Origin: Stenotrophomonas sp. Ste86
GTDB taxonomy: Bacteria; Pseudomonadota; Gammaproteobacteria; Xanthomonadales; Xanthomonadaceae
Direction: 5' to 3'
Assembly: GCF_024519465.1 (NCBI RefSeq)
Contig: NZ_JALJRW010000009.1
Location: 78,862-142,861 of the forward strand
DNA length: 64,000 nt
Shown here: piece by piece, positions 48,018 to 59,193 of the stretch
Numbering within the stretch: the stretch's first letter is position 1
How the letters are laid out: each line of letters starts with the position of its first letter
The notes under the pieces: model-generated
Database searches by the model: none
What the model saw: the letters and a program-made list of their open reading frames with translations, nothing else
What the model was told of the DNA's origin: nothing
Translations under genes and position numbers: made by a program

Positions 48018-51000
48018 TCAGCCGTCCGGCTGTCGCCCCGCACGCGCCGTTGCGATCGCATCGACCAGCAGGTCGCCGGTGACCGGCTTGCGCAGGAAAC
48101 CATCGAACCCGCTTTCCAGCACCTGCTGTTCGGCGTAAGCATCCGAGCGCGCGGTAACCGCGATCAGCGGCAGCTCGTAGCCCAGCGCGCGCAGTTGTCC
48201 GGCAATGGCGATGCCATCCAGCGCCGGCAGGTCGAGGTCGAGCAGGCCCACATCGAACGGCCCGGCCGACACCTCGGCCAACGCAGCCAATCCGTGCAGC
48301 ACGTGCACCACCTCATGACCGCGCGTGCGCAACAGCCCGGCAATCACGTCGGCCACGGTCGGGTCGTCTTCCACCAGCAGGATCCGCAACGGTGGCAACT
48401 GGATCCGCGCGGCGTCTTGCGCGTGACTGGGTGCGCCGCCGCGCCGCAGCGTCCACGGCAGCGGCAAGACCACGGTGAAACGCGCGCCCTGGCCGGGCCG
48501 GCTGTCGATGTCGATCCGTCCGGCCATCGCCACCGCCAGTTCCTGGCAGATCGCCAGACCCAGCCCGCTGCCGCCGTACCGCGATGCCGTACGCGGACCA
48601 TCGGCCTGTTCGAAACGATGGAACAGGCGCTGCTGCTGGTCGGCGCTGATCCCTGGACCGGTATCGGTGACCTCGAAGGCCACGCCCAGGCCATCGTCGA
48701 GCAGCTCCACGCCCAACCCGACATGGCCGCGCTCGGTGAACTTGATGGCATTGCCGAGCAGGTTCATCAGGATCTGGCGCACGCGCATTTCATCGCCACT
48801 GACCTGCACCGGGCCGGGCAGGTTGAAGCTGCGTTCGAAGGCCAGGCCACGGTGGTGTGCCATCGGCTCCATCAGTGCCTGCACCTGGGCCAGCATCGAC
48901 ATCAGATCGAACGGACGGATATCCAGTTCGAGCCGGCCCGCTTCGATCCGCGCCAGGTCCAGCGCATCGTTGACCAGCCGCAGCAGATGGGTGCCGGCAT
49001 GCTGGATCGACGCGGCATAGCCCCGCTGCAGGTCATCCAGCGGCGTGGCCAGCAACAGCTCGCTCATGCCCAGCACGCCGGTCATCGGCGTACGCACCTC
49101 GTGCCCGAGCGTGGCCAGGAACCGGCTCTTGGCCTGGGAGGCGTGTTCGGCGATCTGCTGTTTGTGCACGGTCAGCTGCCATTGCTGGCGCCGGCGCAGC
49201 CGCACCCGCGCCACGTACACCACCACCGCCACCAGCAGCAGCCACAACACCAGGTACGCCAGGATCGCCCCGTTGCTGCGCCACCACGGCGGCAGCACCT
49301 CCACGCTGAGCGTGCGCGACGGCGTCCATTGCCCATGCGAGGTGGCCGCCTGCACATCGATGGCGTACTGCCCCGAGGGCAGGCGCGACAGCAGGCGTTC
49401 TCCGTCGGAGGCCTGCATCACCCAGTTCTGGTCGTACCCGGAGACCCGGTAGCGATAGCGGTTGCCCTGCGGATTGGCGAAGGACAGCAGGCGAGCGGTG
49501 ACGATCAGGTCGCGGTCTTCGGGACCGAGCACGATCGGCGCGTTCGGCGGCAACGATTGCTGGCCCTCAGCGTCATCGCGGCGCACCTGCAGGTTGTCGA
49601 TCACCAGCTGCGACGGCGGCAGCGGCAGGTCGGCCGCATCCGGGTCGAACCCGACCAGCCCGGTAGCGGTGACCGCCAGCAGGTGGCCATTGGCGGCACG
49701 CACCGGCGGCCGGCCACTGAACTCCACATCCGGCAGGCCGTCGCGTTCGCCGTACAGTCGTAGCTGGCGCTGCTTGCCCTGCCAGCTGAGCAGGCCGCGC
49801 GGGGTGGTCGCCCACACCTGTCCCTGCCGGCCGATCACCAGCCCGCCCATCGATACCGGCGGCACGCCCTCGGCGCTACCAACGCGCTCGCGCAGGGTCA
49901 TGCTCAGTCCATCCCAGCGGTAGCGCTCCAGTGCGCCACTGCGCGCCAGCCACAGTTCATCCGCACCAATCCAGGCCATGTCGAAGATGTTGCCCGATGC
50001 AATTCCCGGCACGTGTTCGAATCGGCCCTCGTTCCAGCGCATCAGGCCCGCGTCGCCCATCACCCACAGTTGCCCGCGGGCATCGAACAGCATCTGCTCG
50101 ATCGGGGCGTCGGTCAGCCCACGGCCTGCGTCGATGCGGATCGTATCGAGCACCATGCCCTGGGCATCGCGGCGCTGGATGCCGTAGTTCATGATCGACA
50201 GCCAGATCTCGCCGTCGGGCGCCTGGCGGATCAGATCGATGCGCTGGCGCACATCCGCGCCGCCGCCGATCTTCCACTCGCGTACCTGGCCGGTACGCGG
50301 CTGGTACAGGTTCAGGCGCCCGGCGCGACCGATCCACAGCGCGCCATCGGCACGCGGCAACACCGACCAGTTCGCGCCCACCCCGAGGACGTTTTCATCG
50401 GCGATCTGGCGCAGCGTGCCGCGCTCGTCCAACCGGTAGATGCCGTGTGCGCCGGACACGTAGAAATCGTTGCCCGCCGCCGCCACACCGAGCAGGTACA
50501 CACTGTCCAGCGGCTTGCCGTCCAGCTGGTACCAGGTGGAGAAGCGCCGCCAATCCGGCGGCAGGTAGGCCAGGCCCTGGGTGAGCATGGCCACCCACAG
50601 CCCGCCCTCGTGGTCCTGCAACATGTCCAGCACGCCGCTGCGCGCGGTCAGGAAGCCACTGCCGCCATCCCCGGCCAGCAGTCGCACGTCGCCCTGGTCG
50701 CCCCGGTAAAGGCCATCGGCGGTACCAAGCCAATAGCCGCCGTTGCGGTCGTGTACGACCGTGGCCGCGCGGACGTCGGCGCTCAGTGTCCACGGTGCCC
50801 TGCGTGCACTGCCATCGGCATCGATGCGGAACAGCCCGCCCTCGGTGCCGGCCCAGATCGTGCCGTCCGGCTCCCGGGTCAGGCGGAAGACGCTTTTGCC
50901 ACCCAGCACCTCGGTGGCGATGCGGGTGAACCGCTGTCCATCCCAGCGCGCCACGCCACTGCCGGTGCCGACCCAGACCCGCCCCTGCGGATCGGCCAAC

Positions 51001-51581
51001 AGGCTGTAGATGGTGTCGTCGGGAAGACGGGCCGGGTCGGCAGGATCGGCCCGGTAGCGCACCAAGGTGCCGTTTTCCTCGCGGCGGCAGATGCCGTGGC
51101 GGTTGGTGCCGATCCACAGCGACTTGCCCGCATAGGCCAGCGACCACACCTGCCCCTCGCAGCCCGCCTCGAGGTCGGGGAAGCGCTGAAAGCGCTCGCG
51201 ACCGGGCGGCAACATGGACAGACCAACACCACTGATGCCCACCCATACACGGTCGAGCGGGTCCACCAGCAGCGTTTCGATCTCGTTGCCGGGGAGCGAG
51301 CCGGGGTCGGCCGGATCGTTGCGCCACACGCGCAGCCCGACGCCATCCACCCGTGCCAGGCCATCATTGGTGGCCGCCCAGACGTAACCTTGGCGATCCT
51401 GCGCCAGCGCCAGCACCATCCGCGATGGCATGCCTTCGGCGGCACCCAGCCGGCGCATGCGTGGCGTTTCTACCGAGGCTCCTGCCGATGTCACTGCGGC
51501 CCACGAGGCTGCCGGCAGCGTGCATAACGCCAGTACCAGCAACACGATGCCCGCGTACCCGCCACGCGTTCCCATCGCCAT
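48018..51581 (-). CDS. Hybrid sensor kinase with periplasmic propeller, array member 4 (complete motifs)
   Basis: This 1,187-residue protein has signal peptide [20 protein letters not shown], Reg_prop repeats such as [16 protein letters not shown] and [16 protein letters not shown], a Y_Y_Y domain, and a membrane segment near 770-790. HisKA carries His827 (LGHEVRTP). The ATPase boxes [16 protein letters not shown] and GGSGLGLAI are intact, and the receiver keeps LLVEDD, LLDLDLP, VTARS and FLRKP. AAGGAG six bases before the ATG at 51581 fixes the start. It is the first gene of the array in transcription order, and 163 bases separate it from member 3. It diverges from a yceI gene across about 207 bases. 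The ligand and downstream partner are unknown. Confidence 0.92.
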   Translation of the reverse strand: MAMGTRGGYAGIVLLVLALCTLPAASWAAVTSAGASVETPRMRRLGAAEGMPSRMVLALAQDRQGYVWAATNDGLARVDGVGLRVWRNDPADPGSLPGNEIETLLVDPLDRVWVGISGVGLSMLPPGRERFQRFPDLEAGCEGQVWSLAYAGKSLWIGTNRHGICRREENGTLVRYRADPADPARLPDDTIYSLLADPQGRVWVGTGSGVARWDGQRFTRIATEVLGGKSVFRLTREPDGTIWAGTEGGLFRIDADGSARRAPWTLSADVRAATVVHDRNGGYWLGTADGLYRGDQGDVRLLAGDGGSGFLTARSGVLDMLQDHEGGLWVAMLTQGLAYLPPDWRRFSTWYQLDGKPLDSVYLLGVAAAGNDFYVSGAHGIYRLDERGTLRQIADENVLGVGANWSVLPRADGALWIGRAGRLNLYQPRTGQVREWKIGGGADVRQRIDLIRQAPDGEIWLSIMNYGIQRRDAQGMVLDTIRIDAGRGLTDAPIEQMLFDARGQLWVMGDAGLMRWNEGRFEHVPGIASGNIFDMAWIGADELWLARSGALERYRWDGLSMTLRERVGSAEGVPPVSMGGLVIGRQGQVWATTPRGLLSWQGKQRQLRLYGERDGLPDVEFSGRPPVRAANGHLLAVTATGLVGFDPDAADLPLPPSQLVIDNLQVRRDDAEGQQSLPPNAPIVLGPEDRDLIVTARLLSFANPQGNRYRYRVSGYDQNWVMQASDGERLLSRLPSGQYAIDVQAATSHGQWTPSRTLSVEVLPPWWRSNGAILAYLVLWLLLVAVVVYVARVRLRRRQQWQLTVHKQQIAEHASQAKSRFLATLGHEVRTPMTGVLGMSELLLATPLDDLQRGYAASIQHAGTHLLRLVNDALDLARIEAGRLELDIRPFDLMSMLAQVQALMEPMAHHRGLAFERSFNLPGPVQVSGDEMRVRQILMNLLGNAIKFTERGHVGLGVELLDDGLGVAFEVTDTGPGISADQQQRLFHRFEQADGPRTASRYGGSGLGLAICQELAVAMAGRIDIDSRPGQGARFTVVLPLPWTLRRGGAPSHAQDAARIQLPPLRILLVEDDPTVADVIAGLLRTRGHEVVHVLHGLAALAEVSAGPFDVGLLDLDLPALDGIAIAGQLRALGYELPLIAVTARSDAYAEQQVLESGFDGFLRKPVTGDLLVDAIATARAGRQPDG

Positions 51582-51788
51582 CCATATCTCCTTGTAGCCG
51601 CAGATTGTCCCACAGCGCCTGCGGTGGCGCCCGGGCGGCGCTGCCGCACCACCTGCGCGTATCGCTGGAACAGCCTGTTGCCGCGCGGTGCGGGCCCGGC
51701 CCGCGCCACGATCTGTTGCAGCCATGGCACTGCTGGCACCGACGGGGCTATGCGTATGATCGACGCTGTCCTCCATGGAGCCCGGCCC

Positions 51789-52436
51789 ATGACCCTGCGC
51801 CTGACCCTTGCCCTGCTGCTGTGCACCGCTCCACTGGCGGCCCGGGCCGCCGCCGATACCTACCGGCTCGACCCGGTGCACACCCGCGTGCTGTTCGCGG
51901 TGGAGCACGCCGGCTTCTCGCATGCGCTGGGCACGGTGTCCGGCAGCGAAGGTGTGCTGGAATTCGATCCGCAGGACTGGCCCGCGGCCAGGCTGAGCGT
52001 CACGGTGCCAATCCAGCGCCTGGACCTGGGCGATGACAAGTGGAACAAGGCCACCGCCGCGCGCAACCTGCTCGACACCGGGCGCTTCCCGCAGGCGCGC
52101 TTCGTCTCGACCCGGGTCGAACCGATCGATGCCACCCATGCCAACGTCATCGGCGACCTGACCCTGCATGGGGTGACCCGCGAGGTGACCCTGGCAGTCA
52201 CCCTCAATGCACTCAAACGCCACCCGCTGCCGCCATTCCGCCGTACCGCCGGTTTCTCGGCCACCGCTACGCTCAGTCGCAGCGCGTTCGGCGTTGCCGG
52301 CTGGCCGTCGATGATCGGCGACGAGGTGCAGCTGCGGATCGAAGCGGAAGCCGTTCGCGACAGCAGCGCCACCGATCCGCAGCCCGCACCGGCCACCCCC
52401 GTATCCCCACAGCCGGTCGAGGAGACCACGCCATGA
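51789..52436 (+). CDS. Exported YceI family protein (first copy)
   Basis: This 215-residue periplasmic protein has signal peptide [20 protein letters not shown] and a YceI-type lipocalin-like barrel: [20 protein letters not shown] near the start, [14 protein letters not shown], and [16 protein letters not shown]. YceI proteins bind polyisoprenoid lipids such as octaprenyl compounds. A proline-rich tail of ~20 residues ([19 protein letters not shown]) is unusual for the family. GGAG lies eight bases before the ATG. The stop overlaps the cytochrome b561 start by ATGA, so the two are coupled. Confidence 0.93.
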   Translation: MTLRLTLALLLCTAPLAARAAADTYRLDPVHTRVLFAVEHAGFSHALGTVSGSEGVLEFDPQDWPAARLSVTVPIQRLDLGDDKWNKATAARNLLDTGRFPQARFVSTRVEPIDATHANVIGDLTLHGVTREVTLAVTLNALKRHPLPPFRRTAGFSATATLSRSAFGVAGWPSMIGDEVQLRIEAEAVRDSSATDPQPAPATPVSPQPVEETTP

Positions 52437-53005
52437 CCGCCAAGAACACCGCCACCCGCTGGGGCGGCGTCAGCCAGACCCTGCACTGGTTGATCGCCCT
52501 GCTGATCCTTGCCCTGGGCATCGTCGGGCTGACCATGGGCGAATTCCCCAAGACCCCGAAGTACTTCTGGATCTACACGATGCACAAGTCGATCGGGATC
52601 ACCGTGCTGGCCCTGGTGGTCGCGCGGCTGGGCTGGCGCCTGTACGCCGGCGCGCCCGATCCGGTGCCGGGCACGCCGACCTGGCAGGAACGCATTGCCT
52701 CGGCCACGCACACGCTGCTGTATGTGCTGATGTTCGCCATCCCGCTGTCGGGCTGGCTGTACGACTCGGCCAGCGGGCTGCGTCCATTCCGCTGGTTCGG
52801 GCTGGTCGAGGTACCCAAGCTGAGCGGGCCGGACGAGCGCGTCACGCAGGTCTCCCACGCCATCCACGAGTGGGGTTTCTGGCTGCTGATCGCGGTGGTG
52901 CTGGCCCACGCCGGCGCCGCGCTTTACCACCATTTTTACCAACGCGATGCCACCCTTGCGCGCATGCTCCCGCAGCGCTGGCTTGCCTCCCCCCAGAAGG
53001 ATTGA
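52433..53005 (+). CDS. Cytochrome b561 family membrane protein (YceJ-like)
   Basis: This 190-residue four-helix inner-membrane cytochrome has haem-ligand histidines in [28 protein letters not shown] and [13 protein letters not shown]. It matches the YceJ/CybB branch, which passes electrons between quinol and an acceptor. The gene lies between two yceI genes in one operon; in E. coli yceJ-yceI are likewise paired, and the cytochrome may act on the isoprenoid quinone that YceI carries. The start overlaps the preceding stop by four bases. Confidence 0.94.
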   Translation: MTAKNTATRWGGVSQTLHWLIALLILALGIVGLTMGEFPKTPKYFWIYTMHKSIGITVLALVVARLGWRLYAGAPDPVPGTPTWQERIASATHTLLYVLMFAIPLSGWLYDSASGLRPFRWFGLVEVPKLSGPDERVTQVSHAIHEWGFWLLIAVVLAHAGAALYHHFYQRDATLARMLPQRWLASPQKD

Positions 53006-53007
53006 CC

Positions 53008-53574
53008 ATGAACATCAAGCTCACCTCCCCCGCGGCGGTCGCCGCCGCCCTCGCCGGCCTGCTCGCCACCGCACCGGTGCTGGCCGCCGACTACGTGCAG
53101 GCCCCCGGCTCGGTGCTCGCGTTTGCGACCAAGTACGACGGTGAAGTCTTCACCGGCACCTTCCCAGGCTTCGACACCAAGCTGAGCTTCGACCCCGCCA
53201 AGCTGGACGGTTCCAGGCTGGAAGTGACCATTCCGCTGGCCGGCGCCAAGAGCGGCAACAGCGACCGGGATTCGACCCTGCAGGGCGCGGACTTCTTCAA
53301 CGTCGGCAAGTTCGCCCAGGCCAAGTACAGCGCCAGCAAATTCCGTTCGCTCGGCAACAACCAGTACGCCGCCGACGGCACCCTGGAACTGCGCGGCGTC
53401 AGCAAGCCGGTCACCCTGACCTTCACCTGGACACCGGGCGCGCAGCCGGTGCTCAGCGGCAAGGCCACGGTCAAGCGCCTGGACTTCGGCGTGGGCGGCG
53501 GCGACTGGGCCGACACCAAGACCATCCCGAACGAAACCGCGATCAGCACCAAGGTCGTCCTGAAGGCAAAGTGA
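53008..53574 (+). CDS. Exported YceI family protein (second copy)
   Basis: This 188-residue protein has signal peptide MNIKLTSPAAVAAALAGLLA, cleaved near LAADY, and a complete YceI barrel (VLAFATKYDGEVFTGTFPGF, FFNVGKFAQAKY, LELRGVSKPVTLTF). It shares only distant similarity with the first copy: the N-terminal beta strand lacks the DPVHS-type motif, which is replaced by QAPGSVLAF. This points to an old duplication or a distinct ligand. AAGGAT lies before the ATG, two bases after the cytochrome gene stop. Confidence 0.94.
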   Translation: MNIKLTSPAAVAAALAGLLATAPVLAADYVQAPGSVLAFATKYDGEVFTGTFPGFDTKLSFDPAKLDGSRLEVTIPLAGAKSGNSDRDSTLQGADFFNVGKFAQAKYSASKFRSLGNNQYAADGTLELRGVSKPVTLTFTWTPGAQPVLSGKATVKRLDFGVGGGDWADTKTIPNETAISTKVVLKAK

Positions 53575-53589
53575 TGCCGGCGGGCGCCG

Positions 53590-53725
53590 GCCGCTGGCCG
53601 GCGCTCCGCACAGGGGATCCAAACCCCGTAGAGCCGACCGTTGGTCGGCTGCTTGGCTGCCTTGGCTGCCTTGGCTGCCCTGACGGCGCCAGGAGCCAGG
53701 GCAGCCGACCAACGGTCGGCTCTAC
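53590..53725. repeat. GTAG palindromes with a perfect 25-bp inverted repeat
   Basis: A GCCGGCCGCTGGCCGGC palindrome at about 53587 is followed by an inverted pair. The arm 53628-53652 (begins GTAGAGCCGACCGTTGG) is the exact reverse complement of 53701-53725. The intervening ~48 bases contain three copies of CTTGGCTGC. The whole can fold as one long hairpin between convergent genes. The right arm supplies the stop codon of the glutaredoxin-like gene. Confidence 0.85.
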
Positions 53726-53949
53726 GCTTGCCCGCTGATCCAGACCTGCACCGCCGCCACATCGAACGGCCAGTCCAGCTCCCGCCCCTGCGCATCGCGC
53801 AGCACCGGCACGCGCAGGCCGTAGCGGGCCTCCAGCGCCGCGTCATCGTCGATGAACACACTGTCCAGGCCCGATACCCGGGCCTGGGCCAGCACCGCCA
53901 GGGCCTGGTCGCACAACTGGCAGTCATCACGCTGGAACAAGGTAAACAC
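53722..53949 (-). CDS. Glutaredoxin-like protein (DUF836 type)
   Basis: This is a 75-residue thioredoxin-fold protein with a CxxC-type active site (QRDDCQLCDQAL) near residue 10 and the cis-proline region RVPVLRDAQGREL. It matches the short glutaredoxin family often annotated DUF836. I chose the GTG at 53949, which gives a typical family start (VFTLFQRDDC). An ATG at 54048 would add 33 residues with no glutaredoxin character and would overlap the sdaA start codon on the other strand. Its TAG stop lies in a GTAG repeat. The role is probably thiol-disulfide exchange; the target is unknown. Confidence 0.78.
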   Translation of the reverse strand: MFTLFQRDDCQLCDQALAVLAQARVSGLDSVFIDDDAALEARYGLRVPVLRDAQGRELDWPFDVAAVQVWISGQA

Positions 53950-54046
53950 CGGCCCACCCGCCTTGGGAAATGTTGCGGCGCAGCCAGAGCCGGCGGCGCG
54001 AAGCGCATAGAATAGCGCTCCATCCGATACCCGCAGTTTGGCAATC

Positions 54047-55429
<1,383 letters not shown>

Positions 55430-55442
55430 TCCGATCGCCCCG

Positions 55443-55551
55443 GTAGAGCCGACGGTTGGTCGGCTTGTCCACCATCGCGGGGAAATGCAGCCGATCAACG
55501 GTCGGCTCTACGCGGTGGGGAAATGCAGCCGACCAACGGTCGGCTCTACGC
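55443..55551. repeat. Three GTAG palindromes after sdaA
   Basis: GTAGAGCCGACGGTTGGTCG at 55443 is followed by two inverted relatives ending GGTCGGCTCTACGCGG, each preceded by GGGGAAATGCAGCCGA. They occupy the gap before the hydrolase gene. Confidence 0.8.
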
Positions 55552-55607
55552 GGCAGCATCATCGCGGTGCCTCCAGTAAAGTCGGGCTTTCCCTTCCGGA
55601 GACCGCC

Positions 55608-56612
55608 ATGCGCATCCTGGCCGCCGCCCTGCTCGCCTGCCTACCCCTGACTTCCCTCGCCGCCGACACCTATGGCCCACGGCTGGAAGGCTTCGAGTAC
55701 CCCTACCCGGTGAAGATCTTCCAGTTCGACGCACAGCGACAACCACTGGAGATGGCCTACCTCGATGTCCCGCCGGCCGGCAAGGCCTTCGCCGGCACGG
55801 TCGTACTGCTGCACGGCAAGAACTTCTGCGCAGCCACCTGGCAGGACACCATCCAGGCGCTGAGCGCCGCCGGTTACCGGGTGATCGCACCGGACCAGAT
55901 CGGCTTCTGCAAATCCAGCAAGCCCGAGCGCTACCAGTATTCGTTCGGCCAGCTGGCCGCCAATACCCACGCCCTGCTCGCCCATCTTGGGCTCGACGCG
56001 GCCCAGGTCGACCTCGTCGGCCATTCGATGGGTGGCATGCTCGCCGCGCGCTATGCGCTGATGTATCCGCAGCAGCTGCGGCACCTGGCGCTGGTCAATC
56101 CCATCGGGCTGGAAGACTGGAAGGCCAAGGGCGTGCCCTGGCGCAGCGTGGATGCGTGGTATGCCGGCGAGTTGAAGACCAGCTTCGACAGCATCAAAAA
56201 GTACCAGCTGGAGGTGTATTACAACGGCCAGTGGAAGCCCGGGTACGCGCACTGGGTAAGCATGCAGTCACGCATGTACGACGGCCCGGGCAAGCAGGCG
56301 GTGGCCTGGAGCCAGGCGCTGACCTCGGACATGGTGTTCAACCAGCCGGTGGTCTACGAGCTGCCGCAGATCACCGTGCCGACCACGTTGTTCATCGGCC
56401 AGACCGACCGCACCGCGATCGGCCGCGACCTGGCATCGCCGGCATTGAAGGCGACGCTGGGCGACTATCCGGCACTGGGCAAGGCGGCGGCGGCAGCGAT
56501 TCCCGGCGCGACGCTGATGACCTTCGATGATCTCGGCCATTCCCCGCAGGTGCAGGACCCGAAGCGATTCAACGCGGCGTTGTTGAAGGCGCTGAAGGAA
56601 ACCCACCGGTAG
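55608..56612 (+). CDS. Exported alpha/beta hydrolase
   Basis: This 334-residue protein has signal peptide [18 protein letters not shown] with cleavage before ADTYG, so it should act in the periplasm or outside the cell. The alpha/beta-hydrolase fold shows the oxyanion region VVLLHGKNF, the nucleophile elbow GHSMGG, an acid candidate in GQTDRTAIG and the His in DLGHSPQ, a full Ser-Asp-His triad. The substrate is unknown; similar proteins are often annotated as haloalkane or epoxide hydrolases without proof. Its TAG stop codon is the start of a GTAG palindrome. Confidence 0.88.
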   Translation: MRILAAALLACLPLTSLAADTYGPRLEGFEYPYPVKIFQFDAQRQPLEMAYLDVPPAGKAFAGTVVLLHGKNFCAATWQDTIQALSAAGYRVIAPDQIGFCKSSKPERYQYSFGQLAANTHALLAHLGLDAAQVDLVGHSMGGMLAARYALMYPQQLRHLALVNPIGLEDWKAKGVPWRSVDAWYAGELKTSFDSIKKYQLEVYYNGQWKPGYAHWVSMQSRMYDGPGKQAVAWSQALTSDMVFNQPVVYELPQITVPTTLFIGQTDRTAIGRDLASPALKATLGDYPALGKAAAAAIPGATLMTFDDLGHSPQVQDPKRFNAALLKALKETHR

Positions 56613-56868
56613 AGCCGAGCCATGCTCGGCTGCATCTCTGGCGCGGCGCGTGAGGTCGTTTATCGCGCGAAGGGCAGCCGAGCATGGCTCGGCTCTACCT
56701 GCGCGTGAGGTCGTTTATCGCGCGAAGGGCAGCCGAGCATGGCTCGGCTCTACCTGCGCGTTAGGTCGTTCATCGCGCGAAGGGCAGCCGAGCGTGGCTC
56801 GGCTCTACCTGCCCGTTAGGTCGTTTATCGCGCGAAGGGCAGCCGAGCGTGGCTCGGCTCTACCTGTC
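56608..56868. repeat. Four exact-period 55-bp tandem repeats with GTAG palindromes
   Basis: After one palindrome at the hydrolase stop, four units start at 56654, 56709, 56764 and 56819, spaced exactly 55 bp. Each contains GGTCGTTTATCGCGCGAAGG then the palindrome GCAGCCGAGCATGGCTCGGC and CTCTACC. Units differ by one to three bases. The block fills the gap between convergent genes, and I see no gene in it. Confidence 0.92.
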
Positions 56869-56884
56869 GCGCGCGACACATTGG

Positions 56885-57952
56885 CTACCGCCGCACGATC
56901 GCCAGCACATCATCCAGCAAGGCCGCCGCCGTCACCTCGGCACCCGCGCCCGGGCCTTGGATCAACAACGGCTGGGCGGGGTAACGATCGCTGTGAATGG
57001 CCACGCGATTGTCGGTCTGCGCGCCACCGGCCAGCGGGTGATCCAGCGGCAGGATGCGCAGGCCCACCGACGCACCGTCGTGGTCGAAACCGCCGACGAA
57101 ACGCAGGCATCCACCCTGTTCACGGGCCTGCTGCCAGTACGCCTGCAGCGGGGCGTCCAACAACGCCACCTGTGACAGGGCCGCGTCGGTCGGCAGCGCG
57201 GCCAGCGCCGCAGGCACCAGCGAGCCCACCTCGACCTGCTCGGCCCGCAACGCGATGCCGCTGGCGCGCGCCAGGATCAGCAGCTTGCGGCGCACGTCTT
57301 CCCCGGACAGGTCCACGCGCGGATCCGGTTCGGTGTAGCCGGCCGCAGCCGCCTGCCGCACCCAGTCGGAGAACGCACGCTGGCCGTCATAGTGATGGAA
57401 CAGCCATGCCAGCGAACCGGACAACACCCCTTCCACGCGATGGATGCGATCCCCCCCGGCGACCAGCGCGCGCAGACTGCTCAGCAGCGGCAGGCCGGCA
57501 CCCACGGTGGCGCTGTCGCCGTACTGCGCATCGCCTTCCTCGCGGCCGTCGGCGATGGCCTGCGCACGTGCCAGCTGCGCGCCCTGGCCCAGCTTGTTGG
57601 CGGTGACCACGTGCACACCACGGGCCAACCACTGCTCGTGCCAGTTGGCGACCTCGTCGCTGGCGGTCGCATCGACCACCACATCGCCACGCTGCAGCCC
57701 TTCGGCCTCGGCCCAGGGCTGCAGCGGCGGCACGCTGCGCGCGGCCAGGTTGGCCTGCTGCAGTTCGTGCTCCGGGCCCCGTTCGCAGGCACGCGCAGTG
57801 CGCGAATTGGCCAGCCAGGAAAATGCCGGCAATGCCACGCCGCGCGCCTGCAGCGACTGGTAACGCTGCACGAACGCCGTGCCGACGGTACCGGTGCCCA
57901 ACAACGCCAGCCGGCGCGCCGGTGCGCGCGCCAGGTTCAGCACCGCACTCAT
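56885..57952 (-). CDS. hom: Homoserine dehydrogenase
   Basis: This 355-residue NAD(P)-dependent enzyme converts aspartate semialdehyde to homoserine, the branch point to methionine and threonine. The Rossmann loop is LLGTGTVGTAF. VTANKLG carries the conserved Asn-Lys, and GVLSGSLAWLF and YTEPDPRVDLSGEDVRRKLLILAR are the catalytic signature. There is no C-terminal ACT domain and no fused aspartokinase, so it is the short form without threonine feedback. The ATG overlaps the metB stop by ATGA. It is the last gene of the riboswitch-controlled methionine operon. Confidence 0.95.
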   Translation of the reverse strand: MSAVLNLARAPARRLALLGTGTVGTAFVQRYQSLQARGVALPAFSWLANSRTARACERGPEHELQQANLAARSVPPLQPWAEAEGLQRGDVVVDATASDEVANWHEQWLARGVHVVTANKLGQGAQLARAQAIADGREEGDAQYGDSATVGAGLPLLSSLRALVAGGDRIHRVEGVLSGSLAWLFHHYDGQRAFSDWVRQAAAAGYTEPDPRVDLSGEDVRRKLLILARASGIALRAEQVEVGSLVPAALAALPTDAALSQVALLDAPLQAYWQQAREQGGCLRFVGGFDHDGASVGLRILPLDHPLAGGAQTDNRVAIHSDRYPAQPLLIQGPGAGAEVTAAALLDDVLAIVRR

Positions 57953-59193
57953 GCATCCACCTGTTTGCGCACGGCCGCCTTGGCCTGCAGGTCGATCACG
58001 GCCTGCGCGCGCTCCAGCCCGGCCTGCAGATCGGCGAGCAGGTCTTCGGGGGATTCGATGCCCACCGACAGGCGCAACAGGCCTTCGCTGATGCCGGCAT
58101 GGGCGCGCGCCTCGGGGGTCATCGCGGCATGGGTCATGGTCGCCGGATGGGCTACCAGGCTTTCCACGCCACCGAGCGATTCGGCCAGGGTGAAGCAGCG
58201 CAACCCATCAACGAATGCGCGCACCGCCGCGTGCGGATCATCGCCCTCGCACGAGGCCAGTTCGAAGGACAGCATCGCGCCGAAGCCGTCCTGCTGGCGC
58301 GCGGCGATGGCGTGGCCGGGATGATCGGCCAGCCCCGGGTAGTAGACGTTGGCCACCGCATCGCTGGCGACCAGCAGGTCGACCACCTCGGCGGTGTTCT
58401 CCTGGTGCGCACGCAGGCGCGCGCCGAGCGTGCGCAGGCCACGCAGGGTCAGGAACGCATCGAACGGCGACCCGGTCAGGCCCAGCGCGTTGGCCCACCA
58501 CACCAGCTGCTCATGCACCGCCGCATCGCGTGCGATCACCGCACCGCCCACCACGTCGCTGTGGCCGTTGATGTACTTGGTGGTCGAGTGCAGCACCACG
58601 TCCGCACCGAAAGCGATCGGCTGCTGCAGCGCCGGTGACAGGAACGTGTTGTCCACCACCACCTTGGCCCCGGCCTTGTGCGCGGCATCGATGACGAAAC
58701 GCAGGTCGGTGATGCGCAGCAGCGGGTTGGAGGGGGTTTCGATCAGCACCAGCGTCGGTGACTGCGCCAGCGCATCGGCGAGCGAACGCGGGTCGGTCAG
58801 GTCGGCGGTGATCAGGCCGAAGTGGCCCTTCTTCGCCAACGCGTTGAACAGGCGCCAGCTGCCACCGTAGGCATCGTGCGGCACCACCAGCGTATCGCCG
58901 GGCTGCAGCAGCGCGTTGAGCACCAGGTTGATCGCGCCCATGCCGGTGGAGGTGATCACCCCACCCGCGCCGCCTTCCAGGTCGGCCAGCGCTTCGCCAA
59001 GCAGGTCGCGCGTGGGATTGCCACTGCGGGTGTAGTCGTACTGGCGCTTGTTGCCGAAGCCATCGAAGCTGAAGTTGGACGACAGCACGATCGGCGGGGT
59101 CACCGCACCGTGGGCGGTGTCGCGGTCGATGCCGGCGCGCACGGCGGCGGTGACGCGGCTACAGGACGGCTCGGTACCGGTGGACAGGCTCAT
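57949..59193 (-). CDS. metB: Cystathionine gamma-synthase
   Basis: This 414-residue PLP enzyme of the Cys/Met family joins activated homoserine and cysteine. YDYTRSGNPTRDLLGEALADLEGG and the PLP lysine motif HSTTKYINGHSDVVGG are present. Family members acting as gamma-lyases or sulfhydrylases look similar; the coupling to metX and hom favours a biosynthetic role. The start overlaps the metX stop and the end overlaps the hom start, each by four bases. Confidence 0.93.
   Translation of the reverse strand: MSLSTGTEPSCSRVTAAVRAGIDRDTAHGAVTPPIVLSSNFSFDGFGNKRQYDYTRSGNPTRDLLGEALADLEGGAGGVITSTGMGAINLVLNALLQPGDTLVVPHDAYGGSWRLFNALAKKGHFGLITADLTDPRSLADALAQSPTLVLIETPSNPLLRITDLRFVIDAAHKAGAKVVVDNTFLSPALQQPIAFGADVVLHSTTKYINGHSDVVGGAVIARDAAVHEQLVWWANALGLTGSPFDAFLTLRGLRTLGARLRAHQENTAEVVDLLVASDAVANVYYPGLADHPGHAIAARQQDGFGAMLSFELASCEGDDPHAAVRAFVDGLRCFTLAESLGGVESLVAHPATMTHAAMTPEARAHAGISEGLLRLSVGIESPEDLLADLQAGLERAQAVIDLQAKAAVRKQVDA

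Noticed and set aside
56654..56868. Possible CRISPR array (regular short repeats)
   Set aside because: The linkers are the same in every unit, so there are no unique spacers; the units contain REP-type palindromes and no cas gene is near.
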